A stretch of 64,000 nucleotides of DNA. Origin: Microbulbifer sp. HZ11 (GTDB lineage Bacteria; Pseudomonadota; Gammaproteobacteria; Pseudomonadales; Cellvibrionaceae). Positions 9,092 through 19,006 of this stretch are shown here, piece by piece. Each line of letters starts with the position of its first letter. Within the stretch, counting starts at the first letter, position 1. The stretch spans positions 1 to 64,000 of the forward strand of contig NZ_JELR01000001.1 of NCBI RefSeq assembly GCF_000708675.1. Reading direction: 5' to 3'. The notes under the pieces were generated by a model, which ran no database searches, had not been told where the DNA came from, and saw nothing but the letters and a program-made list of their open reading frames with translations. A program made the translations under genes and the position numbers.

Positions 9092-9780
9092 AGTTTTCCA
9101 TTTCCTTCGGCGCTGGTGGTGAGGCATTCTGCTGCTCAACTTTTTTAACCGTTGATTGGAGCCATTCCATAAATAGCGAGAGTCGTTTCGACAGCTGACG
9201 ATGGGTCGGGTAGAGCAGTGATACTGGCATCGGTTCAGCAGGTTATTCGGTGAGAACGGGTATCAGCGCTCCGCTGTTTAGGTGTTCCACAATACCGATC
9301 TTTGGTAGCTGTGCAATACCCAGGCCAGCCAATCAATTGGCGAGATACCGGCCTGTGGTATTGACTGCAAGTGCGCTGGGCATGGGTTGCTGGTAAACCT
9401 CTCCACTTTCCGGTATTCGAATGTTGCCGGTCGATTACCAATTTTTTTCGAATAATCAATGAGTTAATACTGCTGGAGATCATGGAGAGTCTGTGGAATA
9501 CCATGGCGGAAAATCAGTTCCCGTCTGTTAGGACACTTACACGAACCAGCCATCCTAGTAGAAGGGGCAGCACCACCGTAGAAGCGAAGCGGCTCGGCAT
9601 ATCCACTCGCAGGATTTCGTGAACGTCTGATTCCTGAGGTGGGAACTGGCTCTGTAGGGCCTCCAGTTCAGCGAGAATTGCCTGACATTAATGGTATCGG
9701 AGTTGATATGTGTATCAGCGACAGTCTTCTGGCTAGGCTGGTTTCAGTGTTGACGAGCTTAGGAGAAACAGGTGGGTAGA
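9078..9780 (-). pseudogene. Decayed LysR-family transcriptional regulator
   Basis: Read on the minus strand, fragments in different frames line up with a LysR regulator of the DmlR/YafC type. There is an ARRLSLIHIS segment, then CQAILAELEALQSQF and LRVDMPSRFASTVVLPLL. A damaged middle follows, then GLGIAQLPKIGIVEHL, and PVSLLYPTHRQLSKRLSLFMEWLQ at the C-terminus. There are at least two in-frame stops in the C-terminal part (near 9241 and 9334), a frameshift near 9690, and a missing stretch in the effector domain. The N-terminal helix-turn-helix is not clearly readable. Its tail overlaps the start of the S41-like gene. Confidence 0.75.
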
Positions 9781-9897
9781 TCGGCACTGATTACCAGCGG
9801 GACTCGTGGCCTTGGTGGTCAGTGATTCAGCGGATTTGGTGACCGGGCAGCGCGTGTAAGTCTCGGGTGGAATGTTTCTGTTGCCGGTTTCGTGCAT

Positions 9898-10956
9898 TCA
9901 AAAGGGAGGCTTGCTGGCCGCGTGAAACTTGTCGCTCACATCACCTGACAGCGCTATGTTGTCCGGGTCTAGCAGCATAACCGGTGAGCCGGGGGCCAGT
10001 TCGAAGTTGTTCAGATCCGCCCAGATAACATTTGGGCTGGTGGTCAGTTCAAAGAAGTACCGTCGGTCGGTCAGATTGATTGCCGTGCGGTACTCGGTGT
10101 TATAAATACCGAATCCCTTGTAGGGGGCCCCGAAGGGAACCGAGACATTGCGTGCGATGGCGAGGATTGCGGCAATGGCCTCTCGTTCATTGGCTGGCTT
10201 TGGCAATATTGCGGAATAGTAGCTGGCGCGCTGGAAACGATCGACGGGATTTACATTTCCTGGCAGCGGCGTGTCACTGCTGGGGTTGGAGTAGTCCTGT
10301 TTTTTCAGCAGCGCCAGTTGCTCGTCATAGGTCGGATCGTTGGTCATCACCCGATACTGCTTGCCGTGATGAACCAGCAGTTTGCCGTCGATAAATTCAA
10401 GCACCGCGGAGTCGCCACTGGCATCTTCGATCGCCAGGTGCACCGTGGCTTTGTGTCCCTGGGCTTCCGTCATCACGATCTGGATCTGTTCCATCAGCGC
10501 CAGTGCTTCCTCGACGCTGGCCGCGTTATCTAGCAAATATTGCAACCAGAGTCCGGCCTGTACACCCGGACGCTTGGGGTCCCGTGGTCCGAAGTCGGTG
10601 GCATTGAGGTACAGCAGGTGACCACTCAGGCCTTTCTCATTCAGGCCGTCCGCGGTGCCAATGCCATAGATCGTCGTCACCAAACTGCCGTATTTTGAGG
10701 TCCACTGGGCTGGGTTGTCTTTTACCGTCACAGTATCTCCGGTGCGGCCACCATCACGCGCCATTCCCCGAGGCAACACCGTCAAAACCGGCTCGGTCGA
10801 CTCCGGCCAGTCCATTGTGCGGCCAACAACCACGGCCAGGCCGTTGTCATTCCAGAGCACTCGGGTGCAGGCTTCGGTGGGCTGTGTCAGGGTCGCGAAG
10901 ATCAGGGCCGAGAACAGCAGGCTGTAACATACAGGTAGGAGTTTCAGGTTCAGCAT
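9898..10956 (-). CDS. Linear amide C-N hydrolase, choloylglycine hydrolase family, 352 aa
   Basis: An Ntn-hydrolase of the bile-salt hydrolase / penicillin V acylase family. A signal peptide (about residues 1-29) ends ...TQPTEA, followed directly by Cys30 (CTRVLW), the N-terminal nucleophile after processing. Other family marks are VVVGRTMDWPES, GLNEKGLSGHLLYL and VMTNDPTYDEQL. Export to the periplasm is expected. Substrates could be N-acyl amides such as N-acyl homoserine lactones or penicillin V, but sequence alone does not decide. Monocistronic, minus strand. Confidence 0.9.
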   Translation of the reverse strand: MLNLKLLPVCYSLLFSALIFATLTQPTEACTRVLWNDNGLAVVVGRTMDWPESTEPVLTVLPRGMARDGGRTGDTVTVKDNPAQWTSKYGSLVTTIYGIGTADGLNEKGLSGHLLYLNATDFGPRDPKRPGVQAGLWLQYLLDNAASVEEALALMEQIQIVMTEAQGHKATVHLAIEDASGDSAVLEFIDGKLLVHHGKQYRVMTNDPTYDEQLALLKKQDYSNPSSDTPLPGNVNPVDRFQRASYYSAILPKPANEREAIAAILAIARNVSVPFGAPYKGFGIYNTEYRTAINLTDRRYFFELTTSPNVIWADLNNFELAPGSPVMLLDPDNIALSGDVSDKFHAASKPPF

Positions 10957-11070
10957 CGACGGTACCTCTTTGGGTGAAGTGTAGTAAACGTCGGTACTGT
11001 TTTCTGGGTCCTCGCGGTTAATAGAGCAAGAAGGAATGGGATAGTCGCCAGCAACGAATCCCCGGCTGAG

Positions 11071-11751
11071 CTAGCGAATAAATCGTACCCAGCGCCAAAG
11101 GCGCAATATGTCCAGCAGAGCCCCCGCCACATAGGTGAAGGCACAGGCTTTCAGTACGCTGTGGGCTTTGCCCATCAGGTGCGCCGGCAGGTAGCCTTCC
11201 CGCAATATGGGCAGGGCCTTATTGAAGCTCGCATCGTACTCTTCCGGCAGTATCGCCACGTACATCAATACTGAAGCCAGCATGGTGATCACCGCGATCA
11301 CACCTATCCACAGAAAGACGACCAGTGATTTGATCAGCAGTGTAAGAATAGGGGCGGCGATCAGGATGGTGCCGCCGATCTTCTGGATCTGCCCGGCCCG
11401 ACCCAGGTATTTGTCCCGCAGCTTGGAGATGGGCTCCTCGCGGCAGAACTGCATCGCATGGCCGACCTCATGAGCGGCCACCGCCACTGCCGTTACCGAT
11501 TTGCCGTGGTACACATCCGGGCTGAGGGCCACAACCCTCTCCGACGGCGAGTAGTAGTTCTGATCCTTGCCGGCCTCAATGACCTTTACTCCCTCGAGTT
11601 GAAATCGCTCGATCAGGTGTTCGGCCAATTCCGCGCCGGAGCCCGGCATATCTCCGACCTCAGTGGAGTGTCGCCATAACACATAGCGCACCCATAGTTG
11701 CGGGCCCGCGATCAGAGCGGTGATGGCTAGAGTGGCAAGTATGTATGGCAT
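11071..11751 (-). CDS. YugP-type neutral zinc metallopeptidase, 226 aa
   Basis: An integral membrane protein with an N-terminal membrane helix and the zinc motif HEVGH (His94, Glu95, His98) in VAVAAHEVGHAMQ. Two or three further hydrophobic helices follow at about 125-170, with a last one near 205. Family members (Zn_peptidase_2, DUF-type YugP) begin with MPGSGAELAEHL-like and YYSPSERVVALSPDVY stretches, both present here. The substrate is unknown. Length is typical. Confidence 0.9.
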   Translation of the reverse strand: MPYILATLAITALIAGPQLWVRYVLWRHSTEVGDMPGSGAELAEHLIERFQLEGVKVIEAGKDQNYYSPSERVVALSPDVYHGKSVTAVAVAAHEVGHAMQFCREEPISKLRDKYLGRAGQIQKIGGTILIAAPILTLLIKSLVVFLWIGVIAVITMLASVLMYVAILPEEYDASFNKALPILREGYLPAHLMGKAHSVLKACAFTYVAGALLDILRLWRWVRFIR

Positions 11752-11845
11752 TCGGCGCGATTCAGTAGATGTTAAGCCTGGTCGCCAGAAGGTAGCTCCT
11801 ACATGGCTGTTTTTGCAATGCTTCTAACGCTGGAGCGAATTCGTA

Positions 11846-12322
11846 TTAACTCTTGGATCTGGCGACAATCTCACCGATCAGATCTTCAGTAAACAAGGAT
11901 TTGGACAAGTAGTGCCTGCCACCGGATTTCGCCGCAATGATCAACCCCAAATCTGTCTCAATGACATCCTCGATATCTGACCATGGCAGTGCAGTCTGTG
12001 TGTGCTCGCTCTGAGTCGTTATCCCGCGTTCGTCGACAATGACGGTCACTTCACTACCCGCGCTTTTGCCCCACATCTGCCGCGCCAGCCACCAGGCGCG
12101 TCGGAAGCGGATATGCAGAAGCTCCAGAATCGCAAAAGCGATGAGCATATAGCCCAATACCCGGGGCTGATCGGTAAAAATCAGTGATCCTGCACCTGCA
12201 GCCAGCATCAGGGCCGGGAACAGGTAGTTGGGCTTGGCACCTTTTCCATAGGGGAGGGACTGATCAAAACATTCGGCCAGGTAATCCCTTGATAGGGTGA
12301 ATTGTTTTTTGAAAGGCTGCAT
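11846..12322 (-). CDS. YcxB-like membrane protein, 158 aa
   Basis: Two adjacent hydrophobic segments (about residues 33-50 and 56-72) are followed by a cytosolic domain. That domain contains VTVIVDERGITTQSEHTQTALPWSDIEDVIETD and a terminal YLSKSLF segment. This arrangement matches YcxB-like C-terminal domain proteins, whose function is unknown. It lies between two envelope-associated genes in the same orientation. Confidence 0.65.
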   Translation of the reverse strand: MQPFKKQFTLSRDYLAECFDQSLPYGKGAKPNYLFPALMLAAGAGSLIFTDQPRVLGYMLIAFAILELLHIRFRRAWWLARQMWGKSAGSEVTVIVDERGITTQSEHTQTALPWSDIEDVIETDLGLIIAAKSGGRHYLSKSLFTEDLIGEIVARSKS

Positions 12323-12415
12323 GCAGAAAAGTGTTCTTTGTATGCCGAGGTGGGGGATTATTGTACAGGCAGGCGACGTGATTTCCGATAGGGGCCAATA
12401 CGTTGCCGTGCGCGA

Positions 12416-12979
12416 TCAGGGGTCATCATCGAATTCGAGTGCCAGCCTGCGCGCCCGCCAGTAGCGATTTTTCCAGTAGTAATCCTGCATGTGCGAGATG
12501 GTGACGCCTTTGGACACGGAGGCGTGCAAAAACTTGCCATTCTCGATGTAGATCCCCACGTGTCGTCCCCTGCGGCCCGTCCTGAAGAATACCAGGTCGC
12601 CCGGGCGCAACTGGCCCTGATTGATGGCCTCTCCAGCCATCGCCTGATACCGGGTAGTGCGCGGCAGTTCAATCCCCATATGGTCGCGGTAGATAAGGTA
12701 GACCAGTGCCGAGCAGTCGATCCCACGCCTGCTCATGCCCCCCAATCGATAAGGGATACCCTTCCACTCCTGATGCTGCTGGTACAGGCTTTCCGTGAGC
12801 AAATCAGTCGGTGAGGGGGTAGGCTTGGACTTGGATGGTTTCGCGGGCTGCAGGCGTTCGTTGGCGGGGTTATGTGAGGTGCTGGCGGTGTCTTCCGACG
12901 ACGTCTGATCGGGGGCCATACTGCAACCGGCCATTGTGAGGATCGTAAGGGAATAGGGCAGCAGTAGTCTTCTTTTCAT
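12416..12979 (-). CDS. NlpC/P60 family cell-wall hydrolase lipoprotein, 187 aa
   Basis: The lipobox TMAGC places the lipidated Cys at residue 19. A Ser/Pro-rich linker of about 50 residues follows, then an NlpC/P60 domain. The catalytic triad is visible: Cys89 in GIDCSALVY, His140 in RGRHVGIY and His152 in FLHASVSKG. It is similar in plan to MepS/Spr, which cleaves D-Glu-mDAP peptide cross-links in peptidoglycan. The mature protein should sit at the outer membrane. Confidence 0.92.
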   Translation of the reverse strand: MKRRLLLPYSLTILTMAGCSMAPDQTSSEDTASTSHNPANERLQPAKPSKSKPTPSPTDLLTESLYQQHQEWKGIPYRLGGMSRRGIDCSALVYLIYRDHMGIELPRTTRYQAMAGEAINQGQLRPGDLVFFRTGRRGRHVGIYIENGKFLHASVSKGVTISHMQDYYWKNRYWRARRLALEFDDDP

Positions 12980-13292
12980 TGGGGTACATCGATGCCATCA
13001 CAGCAAACCGCGTCCGCGAGTCGACGGGCGAGGTTGGTTTTGAGGATGGCACAATGGTACCGGTGCTAGCTGAATCGGTGCTGAACCGCGCAGCCTGATG
13101 GAAATTTGAGGGGCTGCAGTTCCTGCCAGACTGCATGCCTTTTCTGTTTGTTTTTGAACTGTATATCAAGTGGAGTGGCGCCGGAGGTAGTAGCGGGCGC
13201 ATAGCAGTGGGTCGACGATAAGGGGTTAGGGCAATAGGAGGTCTCAAGATAAAGACGGTTTCGGTGTTAATACATTATACTGAACACTGCTT
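12980..13292. other. Intergenic stretch, no feature found
   Basis: About 310 bp between the NlpC/P60 gene and the next minus-strand gene. I saw no reading frame with coding character, no terminator hairpin and no convincing repeat. Promoter elements for the NlpC/P60 gene presumably lie near 13000, but none is clear. Confidence 0.5.
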
Positions 13293-13865
13293 TCATCGAA
13301 GTCTTTCTGCAGTAGCCCGAATTATTTCAAGCTGTTTTTCTTTGGTGAGAGTAAGGCTCTTGGGAGTGCCGTCATCGAAGGTCGACGACACCTCGTACGC
13401 CGCTATATTCCCTGTGGATTGCAGCAATTCATACGCTTTCTTGTCGTCTGTCACACTCAGGTCCAGCGTCCTCGCGCGTAACCTCGATGTTTTCATATTG
13501 GCCAATCGATATCGTCCATCCTGTTCTCGCTCCAGATAGACCAAGAATTCCTGATCAAATTTCAGGGGGAAGCTGCAGTACGCTCGTTGCTGAACAACCT
13601 CTATCTTTTGATGAGCGTGAATGCCACCTTTAAATGGTTCGATAACGTGAAAAATATAATGCCTTTCGCCTTCCATTTCGTCATCCGATAACGCGCTTGT
13701 TCTGGACTCCATCAGGAAGCCATGGAACACCACATCGGCCGACGTTATCTCTGCCTCTTCCAGGGTTAACCCCTCCTCAATCAATTTCCATGGAACGATA
13801 GGGCTGCACGCATTGGCGTTCGATGCGATTAATAACAATAGGGTGGCGATAAAATAACGAATCAT
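13293..13865 (-). CDS. Secreted TIMP/NTR-like hypothetical protein, 190 aa
   Basis: A signal peptide (about residues 1-19, MIRYFIATLLLLIASNANA) is followed immediately by Cys-Ser-Pro at the mature N-terminus. A stretch ADVVFHGFLMESR and a later YIFHVIEPFKGG strand follow, with a second Cys in RAYCSFP. An N-terminal Cys followed by an A-x-x-VF-x-G strand is the pattern of bacterial NTR/TIMP-like domains, but the similarity is weak. The periplasmic role is unknown. Confidence 0.7.
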   Translation of the reverse strand: MIRYFIATLLLLIASNANACSPIVPWKLIEEGLTLEEAEITSADVVFHGFLMESRTSALSDDEMEGERHYIFHVIEPFKGGIHAHQKIEVVQQRAYCSFPLKFDQEFLVYLEREQDGRYRLANMKTSRLRARTLDLSVTDDKKAYELLQSTGNIAAYEVSSTFDDGTPKSLTLTKEKQLEIIRATAERLR

Positions 13866-14023
13866 TATTGGCTCAAAGGGCGCGTAATGGATTTGCTCGG
13901 CGCCAATACCCTCTCTTAATTCTTCCTGCTTTTTCTGCTATCCCTGACCAGATATGACTTCCCTGGCCCTCGCTTTAACTCAAACAGATCAATGGCTCGG
14001 AGCAAGTTACCTGTGCACCTAGA

Positions 14024-14050
14024 ATAAAAAAAGCGGGCTTTCGCCCGCTT
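14024..14050 (-). terminator. Rho-independent terminator of nrdB
   Basis: A perfect 8-bp stem (AAGCGGGC 14031-14038 with GCCCGCTT 14043-14050) and loop TTTC, followed on the minus strand by seven T residues (14030-14024). It lies about 75 bp after the nrdB stop. Confidence 0.9.
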
Positions 14051-14123
14051 CAATACCTCTCATCCTGTGAGCGACTCTTTCTTGTAGTAAATCCTTTTCT
14101 ACAGTCGATGTGTTCTCAGTGCG

Positions 14124-15413
14124 TTACCACTGCAGCGCACCACCGGTCTGGTATTCGATAACCCGCGTTTCGAAGAAGTTCTTCTCCTTGCGCAGGTCCA
14201 TGATCTCGGACATCCACGGGAAGGGGTTCTGGGCGCCCGGGAATTGTTCTTTCAGGCCCAGTTGTGATAGGCGACGGTTGGCGATGAAGTGGAGATATTC
14301 CTCCATCATGGCCGCGTTCATGCCGAGTACGCCGCGGGGCATGGTGTCGCGGGCGTAGGCCACTTCCAGTTCCATACCTTCCAGGATCATCTGGGTGACT
14401 TCCTGCTGGAACTTTTCGGTCCACAGGTGCGGGTTTTCCAGTTTGATCTGGTTGATGACGTCGATGCCGAAGTTCAGGTGCATGGACTCGTCGCGCAGGA
14501 TGTACTGGAACTGCTCGGCAACGCCGGTCATCTTGTTGCGGCGGCCCATGGACAGGATCTGGGTGAAACCGCAGTAGAAGAAGATGCCTTCGGTCACCGC
14601 GTAGAAGGCGATCAGGTTGCGCAGCAGTTCCTGGTCGGTTTCTGCGGTGCCGGTCTTGAAGTTGGGGTCGCTGATGGAGCCGGTGTGCGCGAGGCTCCAG
14701 GCGGCTTTCTTGGCGACGCTGGGTACTTCGCGGTACATGTTGAAGACTTCGCCTTCGTCCATGCCCAGAGACTCTACACAGTACTGGTAGGCGTGGGTGT
14801 GGATGGCTTCTTCAAAGGACTGACGCAGAATGTACTGGCGGCATTCGGGGTTGGTGATGTGGCGGTAGATGGCCAGCACCAGGTTGTTGGCTACCAGAGA
14901 GTCGGCGGTGGAGAAGTAACCCAGAGAGTATTCCACGATGCGACGCTCGTCCTCGGTCAGACCGTTGGGGTCTTTCCACATGGACACGTCTTTGTTCATG
15001 TTTACTTCCTGCGGCATCCAGTGGTTGGCACAGCCGTCGAGGTATTTTTGCCAGGCCCAGTCGTACTTGAACGGTACCAGCTGGTTCAGGTCGGCGCGGC
15101 AGTTGATGATGCGCTTTTCGTCTACCTGGATACGAGCAGCGCCCATTTCCAGTTCTTCGAGGCCCGGGGCCGGATCCAGGTCATTTACGGCGGCGCGCGC
15201 GGCTTCTACGGCAGAAGAGGGCGCTGCGGTGGACGTGGAATTGGCTTGGGCCGCGGTCGATGCCGGGGCACTGCTGGCGCTCTCTACCTGGTAGTTAGCG
15301 CTGGGTTCGGTGACTGCCTGCTGCTCGGATTGCAGTGCACCCGGCACCGGTTGCGGTTCGGCTTTCTTGGGCTCTGGCTTGGCTTGTGTGTCGATATCGT
15401 CCCAGCTCAGCAT
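14124..15413 (-). CDS. nrdB: Ribonucleotide reductase class Ia, beta subunit
   Basis: Provides the diferric-tyrosyl radical for dNTP synthesis with NrdA. The ferritin-like core begins near residue 100. The segment with [17 protein letters not shown] holds iron ligands and the Tyr that aligns with E. coli Tyr122. Later ligands lie in [11 protein letters not shown] and [11 protein letters not shown]. The protein is 429 aa, longer than E. coli NrdB because of an Ala/Pro/Ser-rich N-terminal extension (about 80 residues) similar in style to the Pseudomonas enzyme. It follows nrdA with a gap of about 230 bp containing a strong hairpin. Confidence 0.96.
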   Translation of the reverse strand: MLSWDDIDTQAKPEPKKAEPQPVPGALQSEQQAVTEPSANYQVESASSAPASTAAQANSTSTAAPSSAVEAARAAVNDLDPAPGLEELEMGAARIQVDEKRIINCRADLNQLVPFKYDWAWQKYLDGCANHWMPQEVNMNKDVSMWKDPNGLTEDERRIVEYSLGYFSTADSLVANNLVLAIYRHITNPECRQYILRQSFEEAIHTHAYQYCVESLGMDEGEVFNMYREVPSVAKKAAWSLAHTGSISDPNFKTGTAETDQELLRNLIAFYAVTEGIFFYCGFTQILSMGRRNKMTGVAEQFQYILRDESMHLNFGIDVINQIKLENPHLWTEKFQQEVTQMILEGMELEVAYARDTMPRGVLGMNAAMMEEYLHFIANRRLSQLGLKEQFPGAQNPFPWMSEIMDLRKEKNFFETRVIEYQTGGALQW

Positions 15414-15558
15414 GACTTCCCCTTATCTTTTTCCGTGCGATGCCCCATTGGTAATGGGGCATCCAAAGTATGTTTCGTGTGCGACCTGCACCCGGCCCGG
15501 GTTTGACTCTTTTGTTGAGTTTTTGCCCGATGCCGGGGCGGCGCTTATGGTCTTGGTT

Positions 15559-15591
15559 GCGTGGAGGCCGCTGCTGCCAGCGGCTCCACGC
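15559..15591. repeat. Strong hairpin between nrdA and nrdB
   Basis: An inverted repeat with arms GCGTGGA-G-GCCGCTG and CAGCGGC-TCCACGC: 14 pairs with one bulged base and a CTGC loop. There is no T-run on the minus strand directly after it, so it is more likely an RNA-processing or partial-attenuation element than a full terminator. It could set the NrdA:NrdB ratio. Confidence 0.6.
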
Positions 15592-15645
15592 GGTGCTCTC
15601 CCCCGAGAGTCTTTTTAGCTTGTAACGTCAGCTTGTAACCAGCGC

Positions 15646-18588
15646 TTACTGGCAGGCTTCGCAGTCCGGGTCGTCCAGGGAGCAGGCTGCGGGTACGGCT
15701 GCTGGTGCTGGCTCTGCCTGTGGCGCTGCCGGTGCGGCGCTGGCAGCGGAGGCGCCGCCGGCGCTTACTGCGTTCAGGGTGCCACTGTTCACGGTGGATT
15801 TTTCCGTGGTGGTGGCGGCCAGTGCGCGCAGGTAGTAGGTGGTCTTCAGACCGCGGTACCAGGCCATGCGGTAGGTCAGGTCCAGCTTCTTGCCGTTGGC
15901 GCCGGCGATGTAGAGGTTCAGGGACTGGGCCTGATCGATCCACTTCTGACGGCGGCTGGCGGCGTCCACGATCCAGCGCGGCTCTACTTCAAACGCGGTG
16001 GCGTATTTGGCTTTCAGATCGGCCGGTACGCGGTCGATCTTTTGCACGGAACCTTCGTAGTACTTGAGATCGTTGACCATCACCTTGTCCCACAGGCCGC
16101 GGGCTTTCAGGTCGTGTACCAGGTAGGGGTTCACTACGGTGAATTCGCCAGACAGGTTCGACTTCACGTACAGGTTCTGGTACGTGGGCTCGATGGACTG
16201 GGATACGCCGGTAATGTTGGCGATGGTGGCGGTCGGGGCGATGGCCATCACGTTGGAGTTACGCATGCCCTGGCTCGCGACTTTTTCGCGCACCAGATCC
16301 CAGTTCAGGGTGCTGCTGGTGTCCTGGTCGATAAACTGCTCGCCGCGGTTCTTGGCCAGGATTTCAATGGAGTCGATCGGCAGGATGCCCTGGCTCCACA
16401 GAGAGCCCTCGTAGCTGCCATAGGTACCGCGCTCTGCCGCCAGGTCACTGGAGGTGGAGATGGCGTAGTAGCTGATCGCTTCCATGGTGGTGTCGGCGAA
16501 GGCGACGGCTTCATCACTGGAGTAGGAGATACCGGCCTTGTACAGCGCGTCCTGGAAGCCCATCAGGCCCAGGCCCACCGGGCGGTGACGCATGTTGGAC
16601 TGGCGCGCGGTTTCCACGGAGTAGTAGTTGATGTCGATAACGTTATCGAGCATGCGCACGGCGGTCTTCACGGTGCTTTCCAGCTTACCCATGTCGAGGG
16701 TGCCGTCTTCAGCGATGTGCTGGGACAGGTTTACGGAGCCCAGGTTACATACCGCGATCTCGTCGTTGGCCTTGGTGTTCAGGGTGATCTCGGTGCACAG
16801 GTTGGAACTGTGTACCACACCGGCGTGCTGCTGCGGGCTGCGCAGGTTACAGGCGTCCTTGAAGGTGATCCAGGGGTGGCCGGTTTCAAACAGCATGCCC
16901 AGCATCTTGCGCCACAGGTCCACCGCGCGCACTTTCTTGTGCAGCTTCAGTTTGCCTTCGGCCACCAGTTGCTCGTAGTGGTTGTAACGCTCTTCAAACT
17001 TGTCACCGAACAGGTCGTGCAGGTCCGGGGTATCCGCCGGGGAGAAGAGGGTCCACTCCTTGTCTTCGAATACGCGCTTCATGAACAGGTCCGGTACCCA
17101 GTTGGCGGTGTTCATGTCGTGGGTACGGCGACGGTCGTCACCGGTGTTCTTGCGCAGCTCAAGGAATTCTTCGATGTCCAGGTGCCAGGTTTCCAGGTAC
17201 GCGCACACGGCGCCCTTGCGCTTACCGCCCTGGTTGACTGCCACTGCGGTGTCGTTGGCCACTTTCAGGAAGGGCACAACACCCTGGGATTTGCCGTTGG
17301 TGCCTTTGATGTAGGAACCGAGAGAGCGCACTGGCGTCCAGTCGTTACCCAGGCCGCCTGCCCACTTGGACAGCATGGCGTTGTCCTGGATGGCACCATA
17401 GATGCCGTGCAGGTCGTCTGGCACGGTGGTCAGATAGCAGGAGGACAGCTGCGGACGCAGGGTACCGGCGTTGAACAGCGTCGGGGTGGAGCTCATGTAG
17501 TCGAAGGAGCTCAGCAGTTCGTAGAACTCGATGGCGCGCTCGTTCGGCTTGTCTTCATTGATGGCGAGGCCCATGGCAACGCGCATGAAGAACAGCTGCG
17601 GCAGTTCGAAACGCACTTCGTTGGAGTGCAGGAAGTAGCGGTCGTACAGGGTCTGCAAGCCGAGGTAGGTGAACTGGTGATCGCACTCGGGCTTGATCGC
17701 ATCGCCGAGTTTTTCCAGGTCGAAGTTGGCCAGCGCCGGGTCCAGCAGTTCCAGCTCGATACCTTTGGCCACGTAGGCGGCCAGGGCAGGCTTGTACAGG
17801 CTTTCCATTTCTTTCTGGGTGGCGGACTCGGCCACGTCCAGGAAACGCAGGGCTTCACTGCGCAGTTTGTCCAGCAGCAGGAAAGCGGTAGCGTAGGTGT
17901 AGTTGGGCTCTTGCTCAACCAGAGTGCGCGCGGTGATCACCAGTGCGGTATTGATGTCAGTTTCGGAAACGCCGTCGTAGAGGTTTTTCAGCGCTTCGTT
18001 CAGGATCAGGCCGGCGTCCACATCGGTCAGGCCTTCGCAGGCTTCGCTGACGATGGTGCGCAGACGCTCCATGTCCAGCGGGACCAGTGAACCGTCTTCC
18101 ATCTTTACGCGGATACTCGGATGGGTATCGGTGGACTGGGCCACAGCGGTGGCTTTTTCTTTCTCTTTTTCAGCGCGTAGGCGGGCGTGCTCTTCGCGAT
18201 AGAGAACGTAGTCGCGAGCGATCTTGTGCTCGCCGGCGCGCATCAGTTCCAGCTCGACCTGGTCCTGAATCTCTTCGATATGGATGGTGCCGCCGGAAGG
18301 CATACGGCGCTTGAAGGTGGCGCTGATCTGGGCAACCAGGTCGGCCACGCGCTCGTGGATGCGGCTGGAGGCTGCAGCGGTACCGCCTTCGACGGCGAGG
18401 AATGCTTTGGTAACAGCGACGGAGATTTTGCTGTCGGCGTAGGGCACCACGGTGCCGTTGCGCTTGATGACGCGAATCTGACCGGGGGCGGTGGCAGCCA
18501 GTGAGGTGTTGCTGCTGGCCTGGTCTGTTACCGAATCCTTGGTAGTGCCATTTGGCACAGACTGGGAACGCCCTGTCTCTGTGTGCAT
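15646..18588 (-). CDS. nrdA: Ribonucleotide reductase class Ia, alpha subunit
   Basis: The catalytic subunit reducing NDPs to dNDPs. The start at 18588 (MHTETGRSQS) was chosen because GGAG precedes it by 7 nt; longer in-frame starts lack a site. This gives 980 aa. An N-terminal ATP-cone (IRVIKRNGTVVPYADSKISVAVTKAF) is followed by a second, partial cone (IRVKMEDGSLVPLDMERL), as in Pseudomonas NrdA. The catalytic barrel has SSCYLTTVPDD and CNLGSVNLSQH cysteines and the NSNVMAIAPTATIANI loop. The C-terminal CSLDDPDCEACQ is the redox-relay tail. nrdB lies downstream. Confidence 0.96.
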   Translation of the reverse strand: MHTETGRSQSVPNGTTKDSVTDQASSNTSLAATAPGQIRVIKRNGTVVPYADSKISVAVTKAFLAVEGGTAAASSRIHERVADLVAQISATFKRRMPSGGTIHIEEIQDQVELELMRAGEHKIARDYVLYREEHARLRAEKEKEKATAVAQSTDTHPSIRVKMEDGSLVPLDMERLRTIVSEACEGLTDVDAGLILNEALKNLYDGVSETDINTALVITARTLVEQEPNYTYATAFLLLDKLRSEALRFLDVAESATQKEMESLYKPALAAYVAKGIELELLDPALANFDLEKLGDAIKPECDHQFTYLGLQTLYDRYFLHSNEVRFELPQLFFMRVAMGLAINEDKPNERAIEFYELLSSFDYMSSTPTLFNAGTLRPQLSSCYLTTVPDDLHGIYGAIQDNAMLSKWAGGLGNDWTPVRSLGSYIKGTNGKSQGVVPFLKVANDTAVAVNQGGKRKGAVCAYLETWHLDIEEFLELRKNTGDDRRRTHDMNTANWVPDLFMKRVFEDKEWTLFSPADTPDLHDLFGDKFEERYNHYEQLVAEGKLKLHKKVRAVDLWRKMLGMLFETGHPWITFKDACNLRSPQQHAGVVHSSNLCTEITLNTKANDEIAVCNLGSVNLSQHIAEDGTLDMGKLESTVKTAVRMLDNVIDINYYSVETARQSNMRHRPVGLGLMGFQDALYKAGISYSSDEAVAFADTTMEAISYYAISTSSDLAAERGTYGSYEGSLWSQGILPIDSIEILAKNRGEQFIDQDTSSTLNWDLVREKVASQGMRNSNVMAIAPTATIANITGVSQSIEPTYQNLYVKSNLSGEFTVVNPYLVHDLKARGLWDKVMVNDLKYYEGSVQKIDRVPADLKAKYATAFEVEPRWIVDAASRRQKWIDQAQSLNLYIAGANGKKLDLTYRMAWYRGLKTTYYLRALAATTTEKSTVNSGTLNAVSAGGASAASAAPAAPQAEPAPAAVPAACSLDDPDCEACQ

Positions 18589-18906
18589 GAATTTCTCCGT
18601 AAGTTTTCGTGCGTGTCGGGGTCGACTGCCTGGGTTTTTGCTCTGATTCTTCAGTGTGTCGGCTTGTGGCCTTAAATTTTCTCGCGATCGATCTTTCGCC
18701 ACTCAGCACAGTTTTTATGCGAATCGTAATGATTCCACAGGCACAAGTAGCGGCGGCGAAGCCGTGGCTTCGCTCGGATAACTCTTGTGGGGTACTGCTT
18801 TGATACTGCGTTTGGCTTGGGCGTTTGCTCCAGGCGTCACTTTCGCGCTGAAGGAGCGAAAAGTGGATAACCTGCCAAGCCAGCTAGTTGATGCGATAGA
18901 GTACAG

Positions 18907-18922
18907 ACACTATATGTTGTGG
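18907..18922. promoter_or_regulatory. nrdR box: NrdR-box-like site upstream of nrdA
   Basis: ACACTATATGTTGTGG resembles the NrdR consensus ACACWATATATWGTGT. NrdR represses reductase operons through paired boxes, usually about three helical turns apart. A clear partner at that distance was not found, which lowers confidence. Confidence 0.5.
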
Positions 18923-19006
18923 TTGATCTGCTGGCGCAGAAAGTCACATTGCGCCATTTTCCCCGATGTCGCCTAGGCTACATCTGGGGGCTGCCAAGTG
19001 CTTAAA

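Noticed and set aside
16042-18090. 682-codon open frame on the + strand opposite nrdA
   Set aside because: It is the mirror of a highly GC-biased third-position gene. The protein is low-complexity (Gly/Val/His-rich), with no ribosome-binding site or domain. The same applies to long antisense frames opposite fimV (44697-46805), htpG (27699-29279), purF (55816-57432) and the trp genes (49167-50780).
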